The notes under the pieces: model-generated
What the model saw: the letters and a program-made list of their open reading frames with translations, nothing else
Told to the model about the DNA's origin: nothing
Databases searched by the model: none
Source of the DNA: Elusimicrobia bacterium RIFCSPLOWO2_01_FULL_64_13
GTDB lineage: Bacteria; Elusimicrobiota; Elusimicrobia; 2-02-FULL-39-32
Length of the DNA stretch: 5,432 nucleotides
Reading direction: 5' to 3'
Assembly: GCA_001800095.1 (NCBI GenBank)
Contig: MGUT01000063.1
Span: forward strand, 14,221 to 19,652
Position numbers and translations under genes: made by a program
Part shown: positions 1 through 5,046 of the stretch, in pieces
Layout: each line of letters starts with the position of its first letter
How positions within the stretch are numbered: position 1 is the first letter of the stretch

Positions 1-822
1 GACCTGGCCGTCGCCGCGGCAAGGCTTGCCCTCGCGGACGCCGGCGTCGGGCCGGAGGACCTGGACATGATCCTGGTCTGCACCTGCACGCCGGACATGG
101 CCTTCCCGTCCGTGGGGTGCCTGGTCCAGTCCGCCCTCGGGGCGAAAAAGGCGGTGGCCATGGACCTCTCCGCCGCCTGCTCCGGCTTCATCTACGGCCT
201 GGCCACGGCCAGGAGCTTCATCGTATCCGGAGCGGCGAAAAAGATCCTTTTGATAGGCGTGGACACCCTCTCCAAGATCACGGACTGGTCCGACCGGTCC
301 ACCTGCGTCCTCTTCGGGGACGGGGCGGGGGCCGCGGTGCTCTCCGCGGAAGAAGGGGAATCCGGAGTGCTGTCGGTGTACCTCGGCTGCGACGGCGGCC
401 ATGCCGACGTCCTGAAGGTCCCGGGAGGAGGAAGCCGCATGCCCCTGACCCAGGAGGTCCTTGATTCCAAATCCCACACCATCCGCATGGACGGCCCGGA
501 GGTCTACAAGCTCGCCGTGACCAAGATGGTCGAGGCCGCGGGCAAGGCCCTGGAAATGGCGGGGCTCCGCCCCCGGGACTTGAAGCTCATCATCCCGCAC
601 CAGGCCAATCTAAGGATCATCGATTCGGTCGCGAAAAGACTGGACCTGCCGGCGGAGAAGGTCTTCGTGAACGTGCATAAATACGGCAACATGTCCGCCG
701 CGACCACGATCGTGGCCCTGGACGAGGCCCAGAGGGAGTCGAGGATCCGGAGGGGGGACCTGGTGGAGCTGGTCGCTTTCGGAGCTGGCCTCACCTGGGG
801 CGCGGCGGTCCTGCGATGGTAG
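1..822 (+). CDS. fabH: 3-oxoacyl-ACP synthase III (KAS III), 5' end missing
   Basis: This cytosolic enzyme starts fatty acid synthesis by condensing a short acyl-CoA with malonyl-ACP. The reading frame is open from base 1 to TAG at 820-822, giving 273 codons. The thiolase-fold catalytic triad is complete: Cys in AACSGF (codon 178-180), His in PHQANLR (598-600) and Asn in GNMSAA (688-690). The Arg of QANLR matches the ACP-docking arginine of the family. A Phe in AFPS (103-105) lies 25 residues before the Cys, like E. coli Phe87, which favours short straight-chain primers (inference). By alignment to E. coli Cys112, about 52 N-terminal residues lie upstream of the window. The ATG at 67 is internal, because recognisable FabH sequence (DLAVAAARLALADAG) precedes it. 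The C-terminus WGAAVLRW is typical. It overlaps fabD and is the first visible gene of the operon. Confidence 0.97.
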   Translation, partial: DLAVAAARLALADAGVGPEDLDMILVCTCTPDMAFPSVGCLVQSALGAKKAVAMDLSAACSGFIYGLATARSFIVSGAAKKILLIGVDTLSKITDWSDRSTCVLFGDGAGAAVLSAEEGESGVLSVYLGCDGGHADVLKVPGGGSRMPLTQEVLDSKSHTIRMDGPEVYKLAVTKMVEAAGKALEMAGLRPRDLKLIIPHQANLRIIDSVAKRLDLPAEKVFVNVHKYGNMSAATTIVALDEAQRESRIRRGDLVELVAFGAGLTWGAAVLRW

Positions 823-1775
823 CACCGGCCCGGAACATCGCCCTCCTTTTCCCCGGCCAGGGATCCCAGCATCCCGGCATGGGCCGGTCCCTCGCCGAAT
901 CGAGCCCCGCCGCCGGGAACATACTCGCCCGGGCCGAGGCCGTCCTGGGCGGGGATTTCGTCCGGGTCCTGTTCGAAGGGCCGGAGGAGGCGCTGAAACA
1001 GACCGCGGTCGCCCAGCCCGCGATCTACACGGTCAGCGCCATGGCGTTCGCGGCCCTGGTCGAACGCTCCCCCGATATCATGGGTAGGTGCGCCTGCGCG
1101 GCCGGGCACAGCCTGGGAGAATATTCGGCCCTGCACGCCGGGAATGTTTTTGATTTTAATACCGGCCTAAAATTAGTAGAATATCGTGGCCAATTTATCC
1201 GGGATTGCTGCGACGAGATCCCCGGGACCATGGCCGCCGTCGTGGGCGTGGAAAAGGAGGCCCTGGCCGGTCTCTGCCGGGAATCCGCCAACGGGCGGGG
1301 CGCGTGCGAGATGGTGAATTTCAACTCCCCCGGACAGATCGTCGTGGCCGGGACCCGGGAGGCGGTGGCCGCCCTCGTGGAAAAGGCGTCGGCCCTGCCG
1401 GGAGCCCGGTGCGTGCCCCTGAACGTTTCAGGGGCTTTCCATTCCAGCCTGATGGCGGGGGCGGCGCGGAAGATGGCGGGGGTCCTGCAAGGCGCGTCCC
1501 TGCGGGACGCGGAGTTCCCGGTGTTGACCAACGCGGACGCCCGGCCCGAGACCGGCGCGGAAGCGTTCCGAAAAAAACTGGTCAGCCAGATCGACCATCC
1601 GGTGCTCTGGGAAGATTCCGTCGTGAACATGACCGGCATGGGCGCGGAGATCTTCATCGAGCTCGGCCCGGGCAAGGTCCTCGCGGGGCTCATGCGCCGG
1701 ATCGACCGCTCGAAAAAATGCTGGGCCGTCGGCGACGGGGAATCGCTGGAGGCCGCGGCCGCGGCCCTGGAATGA
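816..1775 (+). CDS. fabD: malonyl-CoA:ACP transacylase
   Basis: FabD moves malonate from CoA to the phosphopantetheine of AcpP, supplying the extender unit for FabH and FabF. The protein has 319 residues, close to the usual 305-320. It has the N-terminal FPGQGSQ motif (residues 12-18), the nucleophile in GHSLGE (Ser99), the malonate-carboxylate-binding Arg124 in YRGQF, and the catalytic His209 in GAFHSSLM. Ser-to-Arg spacing is 25, as in E. coli FabD (92/117). The ATG at 816 overlaps the fabH stop (ATGGTAG, 7 nt), there is no strong SD, and translation is probably coupled to fabH. One oddity is that codons for residues 110-128 (1143-1199) are very AT-rich (17 G/C of 57) and use codons such as CTA, TTA, GTA and TTT that are rare elsewhere in the operon. 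The encoded residues still fit the family. Confidence 0.97.
   Translation: MVAPARNIALLFPGQGSQHPGMGRSLAESSPAAGNILARAEAVLGGDFVRVLFEGPEEALKQTAVAQPAIYTVSAMAFAALVERSPDIMGRCACAAGHSLGEYSALHAGNVFDFNTGLKLVEYRGQFIRDCCDEIPGTMAAVVGVEKEALAGLCRESANGRGACEMVNFNSPGQIVVAGTREAVAALVEKASALPGARCVPLNVSGAFHSSLMAGAARKMAGVLQGASLRDAEFPVLTNADARPETGAEAFRKKLVSQIDHPVLWEDSVVNMTGMGAEIFIELGPGKVLAGLMRRIDRSKKCWAVGDGESLEAAAAALE
1143..1199 (+). other. AT-rich codon-usage island inside fabD
   Basis: This 57-base in-frame stretch contains 17 G/C, about 30 percent, in a gene that is otherwise about two thirds G+C. It encodes fabD residues 110-128 and includes the malonate-binding Arg124 (CGT). Two -10-like hexamers occur, TAAAAT (1168-1173) and TAGAAT (1177-1182), but neither has a good -35 hexamer at 16-18 bases. 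The edges are abrupt. Its function is unknown. It could be an internal promoter, a translation-speed element or a scar of local recombination. Confidence 0.6.
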
Positions 1776-1787
1776 CATTTTTTCTTC

Positions 1788-1794
1788 AAGGAGG
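1788..1794 (+). promoter_or_regulatory. Shine-Dalgarno site of fabG
   Basis: AAGGAGG lies 6 bases before the GTG at 1801. This strong match fixes GTG as the fabG start, in the 25-base gap after the fabD stop. Confidence 0.9.
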
Positions 1795-1800
1795 CCCGCA

Positions 1801-2544
1801 GTGAAACTGAAGGATCAGGTCGCCGTCGTCACGGGAGGAGCGCAGGGGATCGGCAAGGCCATCGCAGCGGCCCTGGCCGGGCAGGGGGCGCGCATCGCCG
1901 TCTGCGACGTCGCCGAGGACCTGGCGGCGAAGACCGCCGGGGAGCTCAAGGCCTCCTTCCAGGTGGACACCCTCGCCCTCAAGGCCGACGTCACCCGGCC
2001 CGAGTCCTGCGAGGAGATGGCCAAGAAGGTCCAGGAGGCCTTCGGCCGGATCGACATCCTCGTCAACAACGCCGGCATCACCAAGGACAACCTCGTCATG
2101 CGCATGAGCGAGGCGGAATGGGACGCCGTGCTCGACGTGAACCTCAAGGGCGCGTTCAACTGCACCAAAGCGGTCTGCCGGCCCATGATGAAGCAGCGCT
2201 CGGGCCGCATCATCAACATCTGCTCCATCGTCGGGCTGATGGGCAACGCGGGACAGGCGAACTACTCGGCCTCGAAGGGAGGCCTCATCGCCCTCACCAA
2301 GACCTGCGCGCGGGAATTCGCCTCCCGCAACATCCTCGTCAACGGCATCGCCCCGGGCTTCATCAAGACGCGCATGACCGAACAGCTTACGGACGAACAG
2401 AAGCAGAAGCTCGCGGCCATCATCCCTCTCGAGCGCCTGGGCGAGCCCGAGGACGTGGCCCAAGCGGCCCTCTTTTTAGCCGGACCGGACTCATCCTACA
2501 TCACGGGACAGGTGATCTCCGTCAACGGCGGAATGTACATGTGA
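1801..2544 (+). CDS. fabG: 3-oxoacyl-ACP reductase, SDR family
   Basis: FabG reduces 3-oxoacyl-ACP to 3-hydroxyacyl-ACP in each elongation cycle. It is a classical short-chain dehydrogenase of 247 residues, the normal FabG length. It shows the Rossmann motif TGGAQGIG (11-18), NNAG (89-92), and the catalytic tetrad Asn114, Ser142, Tyr155 and Lys159 (YSASK). The C-terminus NGGMYM is FabG-specific. Arg133 and Arg176 align with the ACP-docking Arg129 and Arg172 of E. coli FabG, supporting an ACP-linked role over a generic SDR. Cofactor residues are unusual: Gln15 replaces the usual Arg of TGxxRGIG, and Asp36 ends beta-strand 2, a pattern that in classical SDRs favours NADH over NADPH (inference). 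Translation starts at GTG behind a perfect SD. Confidence 0.96.
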   Translation: MKLKDQVAVVTGGAQGIGKAIAAALAGQGARIAVCDVAEDLAAKTAGELKASFQVDTLALKADVTRPESCEEMAKKVQEAFGRIDILVNNAGITKDNLVMRMSEAEWDAVLDVNLKGAFNCTKAVCRPMMKQRSGRIINICSIVGLMGNAGQANYSASKGGLIALTKTCAREFASRNILVNGIAPGFIKTRMTEQLTDEQKQKLAAIIPLERLGEPEDVAQAALFLAGPDSSYITGQVISVNGGMYM

Positions 2545-2549
2545 CGGCC

Positions 2550-2577
2550 CCGCCGGACGGGCTCGCGCCCGCGGCGG
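2550..2577 (+). other. GC-rich hairpin between fabG and acpP
   Basis: The 63-base fabG-acpP gap contains CCGCCG (2550-2555) pairing with CGGCGG (2572-2577), and inside it CGGGC (2558-2562) pairing with GCCCG (2567-2571) around a TCGC loop. That makes 11 G:C pairs with a 2-base bulge (GA). It is followed by AAAAC rather than a T tract, so it is not a standard intrinsic terminator. It sits 15 bases before the acpP SD. It may shape processing or stability of the acpP message (inference). Confidence 0.65.
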
Positions 2578-2592
2578 AAAACTCAAAGCAGC

Positions 2593-2599
2593 AAGGAGG
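2593..2599 (+). promoter_or_regulatory. Shine-Dalgarno site of acpP
   Basis: AAGGAGG ends 8 bases before the ATG at 2608. It is a perfect, well-spaced site, consistent with the high expression expected of acyl carrier protein. Confidence 0.9.
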
Positions 2600-2607
2600 A
2601 CAAAGCC

Positions 2608-2847
2608 ATGGCAGATGATATCGAAAGCAAGGTCAAGGAGATCATCGTGGAGAACCTGGGAGTGGACGCCGCGGGCGTCAATCCCCAGGCCTCGTTCGTG
2701 AACGACCTGGGCGCCGACTCCCTCGACACGGTGGAGCTGGTGATGGCCCTGGAAGAGGAGTTCGACATGGAGATCCCCGACGAGGAGGCCGAAAAGATCC
2801 AGACCGTCGGCCAGGCGATCGACTACATCAAGAAGCACAAGAAATAG
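2608..2847 (+). CDS. acpP: acyl carrier protein
   Basis: This small acidic cytosolic protein carries the growing acyl chain on a 4'-phosphopantetheine arm and is the shared substrate carrier of FabD, FabH, FabG and FabF. It is 79 residues long, the usual size. The attachment serine is Ser38 in GADSLD (codon 2719-2721). Helix II (SLDTVELVMALEEEF) carries the acidic residues that dock to basic patches on the partner enzymes. The C-terminal helix ends in a lysine-rich tail (IKKHKK). The start is set by a perfect SD. It lies between fabG and fabF, the classical position for the fatty-acid-synthesis ACP rather than a specialised polyketide ACP. The preceding hairpin may influence its message level. 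Confidence 0.98.
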   Translation: MADDIESKVKEIIVENLGVDAAGVNPQASFVNDLGADSLDTVELVMALEEEFDMEIPDEEAEKIQTVGQAIDYIKKHKK

Positions 2848-2861
2848 GCCCCGGAACGTCC

Positions 2862-2867
2862 AGGAGG
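2862..2867 (+). promoter_or_regulatory. Shine-Dalgarno site of fabF with unusually long spacing
   Basis: AGGAGG lies 17 bases before the ATG at 2885, longer than the usual 5-9. No in-frame ATG, GTG or TTG lies between them, and the protein beginning MSKVVITGMG is typical of FabF, so the start stands. The spacer contains CGCC-GCA-GGCG (2869-2879), a small G:C hairpin. If folded, it would reduce the effective spacing to about 6 bases. Confidence 0.65.
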
Positions 2868-2884
2868 CCGCCGCAGGCGCCATC

Positions 2885-4129
2885 ATGAGCAAGGTCGTCA
2901 TCACGGGAATGGGGGCGTTGACCCCTATTGGGATCGGCCTGGAGGCCTATTGGGACGGCCTGATGAAGGGCGAGTCCGGCGCCGGGCCCGTCACATTGAT
3001 CGACGCGAGCGCGTATCCCTGCAGGATCGCGGCGGAGCTCAAGGGGTTCGACCCCCTGAACTTCATCGAGAAAAAAAAGATCAAGCGCATGGACCGCTTC
3101 ACCCAGTTCGCGGTGGCGGCCGCGAAGATGGCCCTCGAGGATTCCGGGCTCGACCTCTCCAAGGAGGACCTGGAGCGCGTCGGAGTGATCGTCGGGAGCG
3201 GGATCGGCGGCCTCCGGACCATCGAGGAGGAGTTCACGGTCCTCAAGGAAAAGGGGGTCCGCCGCGTGACGCCCTTCCTCATCCCCAAGCTCATCTCCAA
3301 CATGGCCGCGGGCGAGATCGCCATCCTCCACGGCTTCGCCGGGCCGAACTACGCCGTGTCCTCGGCCTGCGCCACCGCCAACCACGCCATCGGCGAGGCC
3401 ATGCGCCACCTGCGTTTCGGCGACGCCGACGTCATCGTCTGCGGGGGGACCGAGGCGGCCATCACCCAGCTTGGGCTTTCCGGGTTCTCCCAGGCGGGGG
3501 CCCTGGCGGAAAGCTACAACGACCGCCCCCAGAAGGCCAGCCGCCCGTTCGACAAGGACCGGGAGGGTTTCCTGATGGGCGAGGGCGCCGGCATCGTCAT
3601 CTTGGAAACCGAAGAACACGCCAGGAAGCGCGGTGCGCGGATCCACGCCGAGCTCGCCGGCTACGGCGCCACGGACGACGCCTACCACATCACCTCCCCT
3701 TCCCCGGAGGGGAAAGCGCAGGCGCGGGCCCTCCGGCTCGCCCTGGCCGACGCGAAAGTCATCCCGGACCAGGTCGATTACATCAACGCCCACGGCACCT
3801 CCACGCTCGTCAACGACAAGTCCGAGACCCTGGTGATCAAGAACGTGTTCGGGGAAAGGGCCGGGAAGATCCCGGTCTCCTCCACCAAGTCCATGACCGG
3901 CCACCTGCTCGGGGCCGCCGGCGGAGTGGAGCTCATCGCCTGCGTGCTCTCCATGCGGAACGGCATGGTGCATCCGACCATCAACTACGAGACCCCCGAC
4001 CCGGAATGCGACCTGGACGTGGTCCCGAACCGGCCGCGGAAGCACAAAGTGACCTGCGCCGCGTCCAACTCGTTCGGTTTCGGCGGGCACAACGCCGTCC
4101 TGGTCGTGAAGTCCTACCCAGCCGACTGA
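2885..4129 (+). CDS. fabF: 3-oxoacyl-ACP synthase II (KAS II)
   Basis: FabF elongates acyl-ACP by decarboxylative condensation with malonyl-ACP. The 414 residues match the family length of about 410-415. The Cys-His-His set is complete: Cys162 in SSACATA, His303 in NAHGTST and His340 in KSMTGHLLGAAGG, with Lys335 also present. Spacing is nearly identical to E. coli FabF (163/303/340). Ile107 in GSGIGG matches the acyl-pocket gatekeeper position. The C-terminal SFGFGGHNAVLVV holds the glycine-rich gating loop. It follows acpP by 37 bases. A run of eight A (3071-3078) encodes part of EKKKIK, and the frame remains intact across it. The stop is one base before the rnc start. KAS I (FabB) is less likely given the length and the acpP-fabF order. 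Confidence 0.97.
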   Translation: MSKVVITGMGALTPIGIGLEAYWDGLMKGESGAGPVTLIDASAYPCRIAAELKGFDPLNFIEKKKIKRMDRFTQFAVAAAKMALEDSGLDLSKEDLERVGVIVGSGIGGLRTIEEEFTVLKEKGVRRVTPFLIPKLISNMAAGEIAILHGFAGPNYAVSSACATANHAIGEAMRHLRFGDADVIVCGGTEAAITQLGLSGFSQAGALAESYNDRPQKASRPFDKDREGFLMGEGAGIVILETEEHARKRGARIHAELAGYGATDDAYHITSPSPEGKAQARALRLALADAKVIPDQVDYINAHGTSTLVNDKSETLVIKNVFGERAGKIPVSSTKSMTGHLLGAAGGVELIACVLSMRNGMVHPTINYETPDPECDLDVVPNRPRKHKVTCAASNSFGFGGHNAVLVVKSYPAD

Positions 4130-4130
4130 T

Positions 4131-4856
4131 TTGTCCTCCCTGCCTTCAGCTCCCAGCCCGGCGGCCGGCAAGACGGGGCACCTGTCCCTGGAAGCGCTGG
4201 AAAAGCACATCGGGATCAGGTTCCGCGACAAGAAGTTCGCCGAGGAGGCCCTCACCCACAAGTCCTACGCGATGGAGCGCGGCGCGGGGACTTTCAACGA
4301 GCGCCTGGAATTCCTGGGCGACAGCGTGCTGAACACGGCCGTCACCCACCACCTCTTCATCCGGTTCCCCAAGGACGACGAGGGCAGGCTCTCCAAGCTC
4401 AAGTCCCAGCTCGTGGCCCGGCACAGCCTGGCCGAGTGGGGGCGGGACATCAGGATCGGCGACTACCTGCGCCTTTCCGAAGGCGAGGACGCCACCGGCG
4501 GCCGCGACCGGGAATCCCTCGTAGCCAACGTCATGGAGGCGCTCATCGGGGCCATCTTCCTGGACCAGGGCTACGAGAAGGCCGAAAAATTCGTCATCCA
4601 GCGCTTCTCCAAGAAGAAGCGGATCATCGAGACCGATTTCAAGAGCAAGCTCCAGGAAGTGATCCAGAAGAAGCACAAGATACCGCCCAGCTACGTGACG
4701 GTCGACGAGAGCGGCCCCGACCACGACAAGACCTTCCACATCGAGGTCCGGATCAAAAAAAAGTTCCTGGGGAGGGGGCGGGGGAAATCCAAGAAGGAAG
4801 CCGAACAGGACGCCGCCCACGACGCCCTCAAAAATCTGAAAAAGAACCCGGTCTGA
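4131..4856 (+). CDS. rnc: ribonuclease III
   Basis: This double-strand-specific endoribonuclease processes rRNA precursors and structured mRNAs. The protein has 241 residues. The endonuclease domain covers about 20-150, with signature NERLEFLGDSVL (56-67) and metal-site residues Glu60, Asp64, Glu84 and Glu136. A double-stranded-RNA-binding domain covers about 161-235 and ends in GKSKKEAEQDAAHDAL. The position equivalent to E. coli Asp114 is Asn133 (LVANVMEAL). The start is TTG at 4131, one base after the fabF stop and without an SD. An in-frame TGA at 4107 rules out anything earlier, and the next ATG (4270) would delete the conserved ALTHKSY segment. Translation is therefore probably coupled to fabF. 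The first 17 residues are a non-conserved Ser/Pro/Ala-rich extension. Confidence 0.96.
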   Translation: MSSLPSAPSPAAGKTGHLSLEALEKHIGIRFRDKKFAEEALTHKSYAMERGAGTFNERLEFLGDSVLNTAVTHHLFIRFPKDDEGRLSKLKSQLVARHSLAEWGRDIRIGDYLRLSEGEDATGGRDRESLVANVMEALIGAIFLDQGYEKAEKFVIQRFSKKKRIIETDFKSKLQEVIQKKHKIPPSYVTVDESGPDHDKTFHIEVRIKKKFLGRGRGKSKKEAEQDAAHDALKNLKKNPV

Positions 4857-4924
4857 CCAGCCCCCGCAACCATTTAATTGAGAAAATCGCCGCAGGCGAT
4901 TTTCAAATCAGAATCGGGGGCTGG
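4857..4924 (+). terminator. nested inverted repeat, likely end of the fab-rnc operon
   Basis: Starting directly after the rnc TGA, CCAGCCCCCG (4857-4866) is perfectly repeated in inverted form as CGGGGGCTGG (4915-4924). Inside lies a second perfect 10-bp hairpin, GAAAATCGCC (4882-4891) with GGCGATTTTC (4895-4904) around a GCA triloop. The inner stem has an A-run on its left and a T-run on its right, as in bidirectional terminators, but only four T occur before a C, so intrinsic termination is likely rather than certain. Position at the operon end and a new promoter downstream support the call. Confidence 0.6.
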
Positions 4925-4961
4925 CGCCATTCCTCAATTTATAGGAATCAGAAATGGTGCC
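4923..4961 (+). repeat. second hairpin in the rnc-dehydrogenase intergenic region
   Basis: GGCGCCA (4923-4929) pairs with TGGTGCC (4955-4961), one pair being G:U. Within it TTCCT (4930-4934) pairs with AGGAA (4943-4947), leaving a bulge on the 3' side. The octamer AATCAGAA occurs at 4946-4953 and also at 4906-4913, linking this hairpin to the preceding one. A further small stem, GCCCG (4959-4963) with CGGGC (4971-4975), follows. Together these suggest a compound intergenic repeat or structured transcript end. Confidence 0.5.
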
Positions 4962-4980
4962 CGCCGCCGACGGGCGCTGG

Positions 4981-5010
4981 TTGACAGCGATGCCGGTTAA
5001 AAACTAAAAT
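4981..5010 (+). promoter_or_regulatory. sigma70-type promoter of the acyl-CoA dehydrogenase gene
   Basis: A perfect -35 hexamer TTGACA (4981-4986) and a 5/6 -10 hexamer TAAAAT (5005-5010) are separated by 18 bases. A transcript start near 5017 would give a leader of about 30 bases before the ATG at 5047. The -35 lies inside an inverted repeat CGCTG/CAGCG (4975-4979 and 4985-4989), and the -10 lies between ATGCC (4990-4994) and GGCAT (5011-5015). Both are possible operators. Confidence 0.7.
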
Positions 5011-5035
5011 GGCATGTTCCATAGGAAAAGAATCC

Positions 5036-5042
5036 AAGGAGG
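5036..5042 (+). promoter_or_regulatory. Shine-Dalgarno site of the acyl-CoA dehydrogenase gene
   Basis: AAGGAGG lies 4 bases before the ATG at 5047. It decides between this start and an in-frame upstream ATG at 5014, which has no SD and would fall at or before the predicted transcript start. Confidence 0.85.
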
Positions 5043-5046
5043 ATTC

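Noticed and set aside
67..69. ATG as the start of fabH
   Set aside because: Recognisable FabH sequence continues in frame upstream to the window edge, and the protein would be too short.
1751..1786. 16-base palindrome GGCCGCGGCCGCGGCC followed by a T-rich tract at the fabD end, read as an attenuator
   Set aside because: The palindrome comes from repeated alanine codons, and 11 bases separate it from the T tract, which is not terminator geometry. The T tract also merges with the fabG SD region.
2828..4261. A 477-codon open frame on the minus strand opposite fabF and early rnc
   Set aside because: Its composition mirrors GC-rich codon structure of fabF. The translation has no recognisable domain, and the + strand gene is unambiguous.
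2950..4332. A long + strand open frame overlapping fabF in the -1 frame
   Set aside because: It is a high-GC shadow frame rich in Arg, Pro and Gly, with no SD or family resemblance.
5014..5016. In-frame upstream ATG as the dehydrogenase start
   Set aside because: It has no SD, lies at or before the predicted transcript start, and would add MFHRKRIQGGF before the typical MDYFLTEEQQ N-terminus, while a perfect SD precedes 5047.
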